21,020 nucleotides of DNA from an uncultured Wenzhouxiangella sp. (GTDB lineage Bacteria; Pseudomonadota; Gammaproteobacteria; Xanthomonadales; Wenzhouxiangellaceae). The notes below the pieces were generated by a model, which was not told where the DNA came from, made no database searches, and worked only from the letters and a program-made list of their open reading frames with translations. A program made the translations under genes and the position numbers. Positions 7,628 to 14,490 of this stretch are shown piece after piece. Numbering within the stretch: position 1 is the first letter of the stretch; each line of letters begins with the position of its first letter. The stretch spans positions 1 through 21,020 of the forward strand of contig CALEIM010000161.1 in the NCBI GenBank assembly GCA_937876395.1, in the 5' to 3' direction.

Positions 7628-8889
7628 GAGGCGACCTTGCGCTTGCGGGGTCGCCGACGCCGACCTTTGCCGGGCGCGGCCTGGACCATCGCCAGGCGCT
7701 GATCGCTGTCAACTTCCTGGATGGTGGTCCACCAGTCGGCCAGTTCGGCAAGCTCGGGCTGGTCGGCAGCGCGCAGCAGGAGAAAATCGTAGGCGGCGCG
7801 GAACCGGCGCTCCTCCATCAGACGCAGGGCACGGCGGCCGCGGCGGTTTTCAAATCGCGGCTGCAAGCACCAGATTTCTTTGGCCATGCCCGAAAATCGA
7901 CGATGAATCGCGACGCGCCGGGCCTGGCTGGAAAACGCTTCCTCGCCTGCAGCGGCCAGCGCTTCGATTGGTGCCATGCCGCTTTCAACAAGCGCTTCGG
8001 CCCGCCGCTCCACGCGCTGCCACAAAAATGCGGCAAACAAAAAGGCCGGAGTCACCGGCAGGCCGTCGGCAATCCGTTGATCGGTGCTCTTCAGCGCCCG
8101 CTCAACCAGCGGCGACGGCTGGCCGGGAGGGTCGAACAGATCGGGAAACAGCGGCTCCCAAAGTTGGTATTCAACCAGGGCCTGAAAGGTCGCCCAGGCG
8201 TGCCCACCCATAAACAGTTTGATGATCTCGTCAAACAGCCGGGCCGGCGGAATGTCTTCCAGCAGATCGGACATGCCGGCAATCGGCTCGACGGTTGGGC
8301 CATCCAACTCAAGATCGAGCTTGACCATGAAGCGGATGGCCCGAAGCAGGCGCACTGGATCTTCGCGGTAACGCGTCACCGGATCACCGATCAGGCGCAG
8401 GCGACGGGCGAGCAGGTCCGGGTAGCCGCCGACGTAGTCGCGGATCGTGGCCGTGGCCGGATCGTACATCAGGGCGTTGATGGTGAAATCGCGGCGCTCG
8501 GCATCTTCGGCCTCGCTGCCAAAGACGTTGTCACGCACCAGTCGACCCTGCTCGACTTCGCGCTGGGGCTCATCGCCGTCACCGCTGCCGCGAAAAGTCG
8601 CCACCTCGATGATTTCGCGCCCGAAGCGCACGTGGGCCAGACGAAAGCGCCGGCCGATCAGGCGCGCGCTGCGAAAGACCTCGGCCACCTGCTCGGGCGT
8701 GGCGTCGGTGGCCACGTCAAAGTCCTTGGGCTCGTAGCCCAGCACCAGATCACGGATGCTGCCACCGACCACGTAGGCCAGAAATCCGGCCGCCTGCAGC
8801 CGTTCGACCACCTTGCGGGCGCTGGCGCTGATGCGTTCGGGACCGATACCGTGTCGGCTTTCGGGAATGATGTCTGCCTGTTCAGACAA
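7624..8889 (-). CDS. pcnB: Poly(A) polymerase I
   Basis: PcnB adds 3' poly(A) tails that mark RNA for decay. The 421-residue protein has the class II nucleotidyltransferase core: YVVGGSIRDLVLG (residues 39-51), DFDVATDA with metal ligands Asp56 and Asp58, the RRFRLAHVRFG strand, and RRDFTINALMYD. The neck helix RYREDPVRLLRAIRFM follows. The C-terminus is strongly basic (KGRRRRPRKRKVAS), as in E. coli poly(A) polymerase, which helps separate it from a CCA-adding enzyme. The start is TTG 8887-8889. The conserved ESRHGIGPERIS segment falls at residues 10-21, so little or nothing can be missing. It is the first gene of the four-gene operon and diverges from fdxA. Confidence 0.93.
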   Translation of the reverse strand: MSEQADIIPESRHGIGPERISASARKVVERLQAAGFLAYVVGGSIRDLVLGYEPKDFDVATDATPEQVAEVFRSARLIGRRFRLAHVRFGREIIEVATFRGSGDGDEPQREVEQGRLVRDNVFGSEAEDAERRDFTINALMYDPATATIRDYVGGYPDLLARRLRLIGDPVTRYREDPVRLLRAIRFMVKLDLELDGPTVEPIAGMSDLLEDIPPARLFDEIIKLFMGGHAWATFQALVEYQLWEPLFPDLFDPPGQPSPLVERALKSTDQRIADGLPVTPAFLFAAFLWQRVERRAEALVESGMAPIEALAAAGEEAFSSQARRVAIHRRFSGMAKEIWCLQPRFENRRGRRALRLMEERRFRAAYDFLLLRAADQPELAELADWWTTIQEVDSDQRLAMVQAAPGKGRRRRPRKRKVAS

Positions 8890-8930
8890 GGGAACAATCC
8901 GTTGGAATTATTATTCTTGAAGGAGATTGA

Positions 8931-8981
8931 ATGTGGCGCGCAGACGAATCCCGCGCCGCTGCGGGTAACATAGACATTTAA
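8931..8981 (+). CDS. Possible 16-residue leader peptide upstream of fdxA
   Basis: An ATG at 8931 is preceded by AAGGAG at a spacing of five bases, the best-formed ribosome binding site in this intergenic region. It opens a 16-codon frame (MWRADESRAAAGNIDI) ending in TAA, 72 bases before the fdxA start. A CCCGC/GCGGG inverted pair falls within it. It could be a leader peptide for fdxA or chance. I recognise no known leader, and the peptide has no run of a single amino acid that would suggest attenuation. Confidence 0.2.
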   Translation: MWRADESRAAAGNIDI

Positions 8982-9053
8982 CGCGTAGTTTACCCCGCCT
9001 TGGCGGCGGCGGCCGCTACTCCATCGAAAATCTCAATCGAAAAAGCCCAAACC

Positions 9054-9377
9054 ATGACCTTTGTTGTTACCGAGAGTTGCATCAAGTGCAAATACACCGA
9101 CTGCGTCGAAGTCTGCCCGGTCGACTGCTTTCACGAAGGCCCGAACTTTCTCGTCATCGACCCGGAAGAGTGCATTGACTGCACCCTGTGCGAGCCCGAA
9201 TGCCCGGTCAACGCGATCTATCCGGAAGACGATGTGCCGGCCAATCAGCAGCAGTTTCTCGAAATCAACGCCGAGCTGTCGCGTGAGTGGCCGGTGATTA
9301 CCGAGATGAAACCGGCACCCGCTGATGCGGCCGACTGGGACGACGTGCCCGACAAACTCCAGTACCTGGAACGCTGA
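9054..9377 (+). CDS. fdxA: Seven-iron ferredoxin (3Fe-4S plus 4Fe-4S)
   Basis: The 107-residue protein closely resembles Azotobacter vinelandii ferredoxin I, a soluble low-potential electron carrier. The N-terminal motif SCIKCKYTDCVEVCPVDC provides cysteines for the 3Fe-4S cluster plus one for the other cluster. The second motif, ECIDCTLCEPECPVNAIYP, supplies the 4Fe-4S ligands. The C-terminal tail ending in KLQYLER is also typical of the family, and the length is the same within one or two residues. I chose ATG 9054 (MTFVVTES) because the family begins at this point. The frame is open from 9000, but that extension is not conserved. It diverges from pcnB and converges on the bamC-like gene, with only 12 bases between stops. 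The redox partner is not apparent. Confidence 0.96.
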   Translation: MTFVVTESCIKCKYTDCVEVCPVDCFHEGPNFLVIDPEECIDCTLCEPECPVNAIYPEDDVPANQQQFLEINAELSREWPVITEMKPAPADAADWDDVPDKLQYLER

Positions 9378-9389
9378 TCGGCTGAACGA

Positions 9390-10019
9390 TCAACCGAGGC
9401 GATCGCGCAGGCGTGCCAGAACGTACTCGGCACGATCCATCTCGACCACGCTACCGTCGGCGTCCAGCAGCTCGACCCGGGTCTGTCCGTCCCGCTCGCC
9501 TTCGACCACCCGAGCCATGTACAGACCGCTGTAATCGATCGGCTCCGGCTGGCTCCAGAAGGCCAGCCGCGAAAAGAAGCCGCTTTTCTCCGGCCGGATC
9601 GCCTCGTGACTGAAGCTGAACCGATAGCGCCGATCCTCTGCGCTGGTCTGCTCAAGCCGCATGTCACCGCGATTGAGGGAAAACCCGAGACGCCGCCAGA
9701 CGCTGTCAGGCTCATCCTCAACGGCCAGGTACAGACCACTGGCGCCAAAGCGAATATGCGAGCGTGAACGCTCAGCCTGGGCGCTGGGCAGCACCTCGGG
9801 CGGGCGCTCCTGCCCACCCTGGGCGGCCAGCTCGGGCAAGGCGTATCCGGGTACGTCGTAGGTGCCGCGCGGGTTGGGCTGGTCGAGGCCGGCCGGCGCC
9901 TGGATCGGCTGAACTTCCTCGCTGCTGACATAAACCGGCTGACGCTCACGACTGAAACAGCCGCCCAGCAGCAGCGGAATGGCCATAACGAGAACAAAAA
10001 TGGTGCGGGTTGGCATCAT
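9390..10019 (-). CDS. bamC: BamC-like outer-membrane lipoprotein (short form)
   Basis: The 209-residue product begins with a lipoprotein signal peptide ending in a lipobox LGGC, so Cys21 is the probable lipidated residue. The early mature segment VQPIQAPAGLDQPNPRGTYD and PGYALPEL resembles the extended N-terminal region of BamC that lies along BamD. A later domain (LYLAVEDEPDSVWRRLGFSL, RYRFSFSHEA, KSGFFSRLAFW) resembles the first helix-grip domain. E. coli BamC is about 344 residues with two such domains; here only one seems to be present. BamC is an accessory part of the BAM complex that inserts outer-membrane proteins. ATG 10017-10019 or the next ATG at 10016 could be the start. Family placement is by eye and moderately secure. 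Confidence 0.65.
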   Translation of the reverse strand: MMPTRTIFVLVMAIPLLLGGCFSRERQPVYVSSEEVQPIQAPAGLDQPNPRGTYDVPGYALPELAAQGGQERPPEVLPSAQAERSRSHIRFGASGLYLAVEDEPDSVWRRLGFSLNRGDMRLEQTSAEDRRYRFSFSHEAIRPEKSGFFSRLAFWSQPEPIDYSGLYMARVVEGERDGQTRVELLDADGSVVEMDRAEYVLARLRDRLG

Positions 10020-10241
10020 GCCCCCTTGCGGTCAAATAATTTCGGGTTTGCCATACGCCGCGTCCTGTTGATCTGGCAATACGGTAAACAAACAGCGTCG
10101 CAGTTTAGGCAAGCTGCCGCCCGACGTCCAGCCGGTAGCGCGATCTTTTATGCCTTTCCAGGCCCGGCGCCAACCGCAACGCTTGCACCCGAACGGGCGC
10201 AGACGTATCCTGATTGCGACGCGCAGTATACCGCACGCAGC

Positions 10242-10255
10242 CCTGTTTCAACAGG
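10242..10255. repeat. Short inverted repeat upstream of bcp
   Basis: CCTGTT and AACAGG are separated by TC, giving a 6-bp perfect inverted repeat 44 bases before the bcp start. It lies in the 280-base gap between the divergent bamC-like and bcp genes (10020-10299), where I see no other gene or clear promoter. It could be an operator half-site pair or a small RNA hairpin, but it is short enough to occur by chance. Confidence 0.25.
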
Positions 10256-10299
10256 AAACACGACGCAAGCGACTGATTAAACGAAACTTTTACACTTCC

Positions 10300-10764
10300 A
10301 TGAGCCTATCCGAAATCAAGCTGACCTCGCCGCCGCTCGAAATCACGGGTGGCAAGACGATTCGCCTCGACGAGCTCACCGGCCAGCCGCTGGTGATTTA
10401 TTTTTATCCGCGCGACAACACACCCGGCTGCACCCAGCAAGGTCAGGACTTCCGCGATCGCTATGCCGAATTCGAGAAATCCGGCTGTCAAATTTATGGC
10501 GTGTCGCGCGATTCGCTCAAAAGCCATGAGGGCTTTGCGGCCAGGTATGAGTTTCCCTTCCCGCTGATCGCCGATCCAGACGAAGTACTGTGCCGGCATT
10601 TCAACGTGATCCGCGAGAAAAACATGTACGGCCGCAAGGTGATGGGAATCGAGCGCTCCACGTTCCTGTTTGACGCCAAAGGGCAGCTGGTGCGCGAATG
10701 GCGCAAGGTCCGCGTGCCCGGCCACGTCGATGAGGTTCTCGAAGCCGTGCGCGAGCTCGGCTAA
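10300..10764 (+). CDS. bcp: Thiol peroxidase, Bcp/PrxQ type
   Basis: Bcp is a thioredoxin-fold peroxiredoxin that reduces hydrogen peroxide and organic peroxides. The 154-residue protein has the active site YFYPRDNTPGCTQQGQDF with peroxidatic Cys44, and the family's later segments REKNMYGRKVMGIERSTFLF and WRKVRVPGHVDEVLEA, which resemble Xanthomonas Bcp. The position five residues after the peroxidatic cysteine, where E. coli Bcp has its resolving cysteine, is Gln49. The helix position used by Xanthomonas Bcp appears to be Ala80. The only other cysteines are Cys63 and Cys98. ATG 10300 (MSLSEIKL) is the start by family length; the frame is open from 10150. phoH follows 23 bases downstream on the same strand. 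Confidence 0.94.
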   Translation: MSLSEIKLTSPPLEITGGKTIRLDELTGQPLVIYFYPRDNTPGCTQQGQDFRDRYAEFEKSGCQIYGVSRDSLKSHEGFAARYEFPFPLIADPDEVLCRHFNVIREKNMYGRKVMGIERSTFLFDAKGQLVREWRKVRVPGHVDEVLEAVRELG

Positions 10765-10787
10765 GCCTTCAGCCTATACCCTTCAGG

Positions 10788-12191
10788 ATGACTCTTGTTA
10801 TGGCGGAACGCCCGCGTCTGCACATTCTCGACACCAACGTGCTGATGCACGACCCGAGCAGCCTGTTCCGCTTTGCCGAGCACGACATCTATCTGCCGAT
10901 GATCGTGCTCGAAGAGCTGGACCGCTCCAAGAAAGGGGTCTCGGAAGTGGCCCGCAACGCGCGTCAGGTCAGCCGCTTCATTGGCCAGATGATGGCCGGT
11001 CAACGCTCGCTCGACGATGGCGTGGCTCTGGTCGAGCCCGACGGGCTGCGCCTGGACGTCGGCAGCGGTCGGCTGTATTTCCAGACTCAAGCCTTCGATG
11101 ACGGCGGCGGCCTGATCGGTGACCAGGCGCTGCCCGACAACGAAATCCTGCTCGCGGCGCTGAACCTTGAGCGCCAGCAGCCGGATCGCGAGATCGTACT
11201 GGTTTCCAAAGACATCAACCTGCGCATCAAGGCGGCCATTCACGGCCTCGTCGCCGAGGATTACCACAATGATCGCGCTCTGGATGATCTGAGCCTGCTC
11301 TATTCAGGTGTCAGCGAACTGGACAACCGCTTCTGGGAAGAACGCGACACGCGCGATTCGTGGACTGACAACGGCAGCACTTTCTATCGCATCGAGCGTC
11401 ACGCCGACGATGACTGGCACCCCAACCAGTGTCTCCGGCTCGACGACGACAATGGCATGGAAGCCATCGTCCGCGAGGTGTCTGACAAGAACCTGGTGCT
11501 GGAAGTGGTCCGCGACTTTCGCCGCTCCCAGCACGGTGTATGGGGCATTCAAGCGCGCAACCCCGAGCAGAATTTTGCCCTCAACCTGCTCATGGATCCA
11601 GAAATCGACTTTGTCACCCTGCTGGGCACGGCCGGCACCGGCAAGACTCTGCTGTCGCTGGCGGCTGGTCTGGCGCAGACTCTCGACGACAAGATCTACC
11701 GCGAAATCATCATGACCCGGGCAACCGTCTCGGTTGGCGATGAAATCGGTTTTCTGCCGGGCACCGAAGAGGAAAAAATGACCCCCTGGATGGGTGCGCT
11801 GACCGACAATCTCGAAGTGCTCACCGAGACCGACGACGCCGGCGGTGAATGGGGGCGGGCGGCGACCAACGAACTGCTGGCCTCACGCATCAAGATCCGC
11901 TCGCTGAACTTCATGCGCGGACGAACCTTTCTGAACCGCTATCTGATCATAGACGAAGCCCAGAACATCACTCCCAAGCAGATGAAAACCCTGATCACGC
12001 GCGCCGGACCGGGCACCAAGATCGTCTGCCTGGGCAACGTCGAACAGATTGATACACCTTACCTGACCGAAACCACCTCGGGTCTGACCTTCGCCGTGGA
12101 TCGTTTCAAGCACTGGCAGCACGCCGGGCACATCACCCTCCGGCGCGGCGAACGCTCCCGCCTGGCAGATTTTGCTTCAGAAAATCTCTGA
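10788..12191 (+). CDS. phoH: PIN-domain plus PhoH-type ATPase (PhoH2/YlaK type)
   Basis: The 467-residue protein fuses an N-terminal PIN domain (HILDTNVLMHDP, acidic active-site residues including Asp15) to a C-terminal PhoH ATPase. The P-loop GTAGTGKT covers residues 280-287 and the Walker B region RYLIIDEAQN has Asp389-Glu390, followed by the sensor-like KIVCLGNVEQID. PhoH2 proteins of this form are reported as ATP-dependent RNA helicases with ribonuclease activity; that is family knowledge, not shown here. ATG 10788 is used, but ATG 10800 (MAERPRLHIL) is equally likely because AGGA sits 11 bases before it and directly abuts 10788. It lies 23 bases downstream of bcp and converges with the NRDE gene. 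Confidence 0.93.
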   Translation: MTLVMAERPRLHILDTNVLMHDPSSLFRFAEHDIYLPMIVLEELDRSKKGVSEVARNARQVSRFIGQMMAGQRSLDDGVALVEPDGLRLDVGSGRLYFQTQAFDDGGGLIGDQALPDNEILLAALNLERQQPDREIVLVSKDINLRIKAAIHGLVAEDYHNDRALDDLSLLYSGVSELDNRFWEERDTRDSWTDNGSTFYRIERHADDDWHPNQCLRLDDDNGMEAIVREVSDKNLVLEVVRDFRRSQHGVWGIQARNPEQNFALNLLMDPEIDFVTLLGTAGTGKTLLSLAAGLAQTLDDKIYREIIMTRATVSVGDEIGFLPGTEEEKMTPWMGALTDNLEVLTETDDAGGEWGRAATNELLASRIKIRSLNFMRGRTFLNRYLIIDEAQNITPKQMKTLITRAGPGTKIVCLGNVEQIDTPYLTETTSGLTFAVDRFKHWQHAGHITLRRGERSRLADFASENL

Positions 12192-12213
12192 ACGAGGCTG
12201 AAAACCAAGACCA

Positions 12214-12254
12214 AAGGCTCAGAGCCTTGTGCCTTGCGCCTTACCCCTTGTGCC
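12214..12254. repeat. Inverted repeat and CCTTGTGCC-type direct repeats between convergent genes
   Basis: The gap between phoH (stop at 12191) and the NRDE gene (stop at 12241) holds a perfect 7-bp inverted repeat, AAGGCTC-A-GAGCCTT (12214-12228). It runs into related C/T-rich units, GCCTTGTGCCTTGCGCC and CCCCTTGTGCC, that extend over the NRDE stop codon. The hairpin could act in either direction, but it lacks a T-run, so I do not call it an intrinsic terminator. The composition and placement resemble the TCTTTGCG repeat found between the other convergent pair. Confidence 0.5.
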
Positions 12255-13017
12255 CCGCAAAAACCTGCGTATTCAGAAATCCGTATTGGAGCTGGACCAG
12301 TATCGAACCATCCGCGGCGAAGCTGCGTTCGGCCACGACGCTTCGTTCACCGAGAGCCGCCACCGTGGTGCAGCGGGTGCCGTACTCGGGGCCGACAATA
12401 AACGGCGGCGACAGGAAACGCTCCAGATCTTTTCCAATGCCGGTATCGGGCAGCTCGACCTCATCGGCCGCCTGGCGGTCGTCCATCAGGCCGAACATGC
12501 GCTCGGTATCGGGCCGGGTGGCTGCACCCAGGCCGCGCAGCGCGGTGGCCACGCGACGCGACTTTGGCCAGGGCTCGTCCAGCCGACCGTTGGACAAGGC
12601 ATGAACACCCGGCTCAACGCAAATCGGCTCGGCGTGGGATGAGCCATACCACAGTGAGTCTCGATCACCGGCCAGGACGTTGAAGGGGCCATACTCGGCG
12701 CGTCGTTTATAAACGCGCTCAATCCAGTTGCGCGGCGACCGGGACTGTTCCAGAAAATCCAGCGGCAGCTCGCCGCGCGAGCGCGGGCCACCGACCGCGC
12801 GCGGATCGCGCACATTGGTGACCGCCGCCCAGCGGCCGTCGCGGGCCAGGGCCAGCCACGTGCCTCCGGCCCGTTCGTCACGCCCGGCGAGCACGCCGTT
12901 TGGCCAGTCCCACCAGGCCATCGGTCGGGCCGGACGCTGATGATGTTCATCACGATTGGCAGCAAGCAGCAGGTGACGCGCCTGGCCGGGGCTGAAACGA
13001 AAGGCAATCAGGCACAT
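12241..13017 (-). CDS. NRDE family protein (TANGO2-like)
   Basis: The 258-residue protein belongs to the NRDE family, related to eukaryotic TANGO2. It begins MCLIAF, placing a cysteine at residue 2, as is conserved in the family and reminiscent of N-terminal nucleophile enzymes. The signature AANRDEHHQRPARP follows, then WWDWPNGVLAGRDERAGGTW, AAVTNVRDPRA, and GVHALSNGRLDEPWPK, and near the end YGTRCTTVAAL. Start ATG 13017 is chosen because the frame upstream (to 13203) only overlaps the SIMPL-domain gene. The biochemical role is unsettled; TANGO2-type proteins have been linked to haem or lipid handling. It starts 22 bases after the SIMPL gene ends and is probably in its operon. Confidence 0.88.
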   Translation of the reverse strand: MCLIAFRFSPGQARHLLLAANRDEHHQRPARPMAWWDWPNGVLAGRDERAGGTWLALARDGRWAAVTNVRDPRAVGGPRSRGELPLDFLEQSRSPRNWIERVYKRRAEYGPFNVLAGDRDSLWYGSSHAEPICVEPGVHALSNGRLDEPWPKSRRVATALRGLGAATRPDTERMFGLMDDRQAADEVELPDTGIGKDLERFLSPPFIVGPEYGTRCTTVAALGERSVVAERSFAADGSILVQLQYGFLNTQVFAGHKG

Positions 13018-13039
13018 GGCCGTCGGGCAGCCAAAAAAT

Positions 13040-13741
13040 TTATTTGAGCAGGTATTCGATGGTGGTGACCACCCGCACCCGCTTGACTTCCGGCGTCGAC
13101 GGGTCACGATCATCAATGGTGAAATAGCCTTGACGGGCACGCCGGATCGGGCCGAGCTGTGAACCCGAATCCGCGGCAAACTGGCTGGCCGCGCGGCGCG
13201 CATCGGCCGTGGCGTCAGCGATCATATCCGGCTTGATGTCATCCAGTGCGGTGAACATGAAACGCGCCTCCTGGCCCCAGTTCTGGGCCAGCAGCACGCC
13301 CTGCCCGATCAGATCACTGGCCTCCTGCAAGGCGCTGCGGGCAACATCGACCTGTTCGGTGCGCAAGGTGATGCCGCGCTCGGCTGTATAGCGGCTGGGC
13401 GGACGGTGTTCGCCGTAAGAAAACTGCCACTGATCGTTGATACGCGGCTGCTGACGGGTTATTTCAGCTTCAGAAAAGCCGCGCAGCTTCAAAAAGGCGA
13501 TGACCGCCTCATCGGCCTGTTCCAGCGCCGCCAGCACGTCTTCGAGCGAGTTGCCGGCGACCTGGTAATTGATCGGCCAGATGGCCAGATCAGCGGCCAC
13601 ATCACGCTCGGCAAAGCCTTTGACCTCAACATGCCGGTCGCTGACCCGGAAATCGCGCACTGCCGAACCGACCACCAGGCTGGCGGCAACCAGGCCGACG
13701 GCGAGAATAAGGGCGGCAATCCAGGCATGTTCCTTGTTCAT
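13040..13741 (-). CDS. SIMPL-domain (DUF541) membrane-anchored protein
   Basis: This 233-residue protein has one N-terminal membrane segment (AWIAALILAVGLVAASLVVG, residues 6-25), which could be an uncleaved anchor or a signal peptide, followed by a SIMPL/DUF541 domain. Typical stretches are VEVKGFAERDVAADLAIWPI, the repeating helical part (LEDVLAALEQADEAVIAFLK), and ATADARRAASQFAADSGSQL. The domain probably faces the periplasm. ATG 13741 is preferred because AGAGG lies eight bases upstream; a longer frame to 13801 lacks such a site and adds a lysine-rich head before the membrane segment. SIMPL proteins are widespread and mostly of unknown function. It precedes the NRDE gene by 22 bases. Confidence 0.85.
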   Translation of the reverse strand: MNKEHAWIAALILAVGLVAASLVVGSAVRDFRVSDRHVEVKGFAERDVAADLAIWPINYQVAGNSLEDVLAALEQADEAVIAFLKLRGFSEAEITRQQPRINDQWQFSYGEHRPPSRYTAERGITLRTEQVDVARSALQEASDLIGQGVLLAQNWGQEARFMFTALDDIKPDMIADATADARRAASQFAADSGSQLGPIRRARQGYFTIDDRDPSTPEVKRVRVVTTIEYLLK

Positions 13742-13813
13742 CTTGAATTCCTCTGGAGTTGAGTCGACGGCACGCGCCGACTTCTTTGCTGACTTTACCA
13801 TTCCAGGCTGAGC

Positions 13814-14296
13814 TCAGTCACGCGAGCTACGGTAGCGCAGCACCTCTTCCAGTAACTCGGCTGCCGCAATATCCTTGGTCCGTCCCATGCGCCTCTTCTC
13901 GGTAATCAGCGCTTCCAGACCCAGAACTCTTGTTGAGCCGTCGCGCATTTGAAGCTCCGATGACGCACCAAGCAAATCTTCATAGCGCTGCTGTTCGCCG
14001 ATAAAGCCAAGCACATCCAACGGCCCGGCGCGCGTCATCAACAGCAGGTGACCGCCGGCGAGAATGTGGTCGACAGTCGGTTGAATCACTTCTCGATGCT
14101 CTCGAAATCGGGCCTCGAGCTGTGACAAGGCCGTAACCAACCGCTCAGCGTTGGCCCGGTCCACCCGAACCAGCGTGTCGAGATCAAAAGTGGTGGTCGG
14201 CGTGCCATGGATAACGGCCGCCACTCCGCCTACGACAATGTACTCAACCTGATGCTGGTTGAGAACATCCAGAATCTCTCGAAAGCTCGGTATCAC
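13814..14296 (-). CDS. Predicted nucleotidyltransferase-fold protein (DUF6036-like)
   Basis: The 160-residue protein has a minimal nucleotidyltransferase core. GGVAAVIHG (residues 23-31) replaces the usual GSxxxG turn, FDLD supplies two acidic residues (Asp38, Asp40), and LDVLGFIG places a third at Asp94. The rest is helical (EALITEKRRMGRTKDIAAAE). All three metal-binding positions are present, so activity is possible. Proteins of this kind are often found as one half of two-gene cassettes, some acting as antitoxins or AMP-transferases. Translation starts at GTG 14294-14296 inside the end of the preceding small gene, a 53-base overlap that implies coupling. The pair sits between clpB and the SIMPL gene on the same strand. 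Confidence 0.75.
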   Translation of the reverse strand: MIPSFREILDVLNQHQVEYIVVGGVAAVIHGTPTTTFDLDTLVRVDRANAERLVTALSQLEARFREHREVIQPTVDHILAGGHLLLMTRAGPLDVLGFIGEQQRYEDLLGASSELQMRDGSTRVLGLEALITEKRRMGRTKDIAAAELLEEVLRYRSSRD

Positions 14297-14438
14297 AGTC
14301 GGATCTCATAGCGTAAAAAAAGGCGACTCGCGACTCCAGTTCGTCCAGCCTTTGGTCAGGCGACAGGCTGGCAAACCAGCGAATCAGGCTCGAGTCGTAT
14401 CCGGATTCTGAATCATTTAGGGCAGGCAGCTTTTCCAT
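14244..14438 (-). CDS. Small partner protein upstream of the nucleotidyltransferase
   Basis: From ATG 14438 the frame gives 64 residues, beginning MEKLPALNDSESGYDSSLIR. The segment SSLIRWFASLSPDQRLDELE and the following RVAFFYAMR resemble a helical unit (xxWxxSLTPxERLxxLxxxV) that I associate with small proteins encoded just before DUF6036-type nucleotidyltransferases. No membrane segment or metal-binding cluster is seen. A longer frame to 14504 would overlap the clpB stop and adds proline- and serine-rich residues with no recognisable character. The overlap with the next gene indicates the two products are made together. Function is unknown; the arrangement is compatible with a toxin-antitoxin-like pair, without proof. 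Confidence 0.6.
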   Translation of the reverse strand: MEKLPALNDSESGYDSSLIRWFASLSPDQRLDELESRVAFFYAMRSDCDTELSRDSGCSQPASG

Positions 14439-14490
14439 GTCTGCAGTGTAAACAAATCGCTCAGGCGGTGTCGGCGGGCAAGAGCGGAAG

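Noticed and set aside
7903..8973. 356-residue plus-strand frame opposite pcnB
   Set aside because: It mirrors the strongly supported poly(A) polymerase gene and has no recognisable motif.
9376..9391. GATCG/CGATC inverted repeat between fdxA and the bamC-like gene
   Set aside because: A 5-bp stem with no T-run, overlapping both stop codons; too weak to call a terminator.
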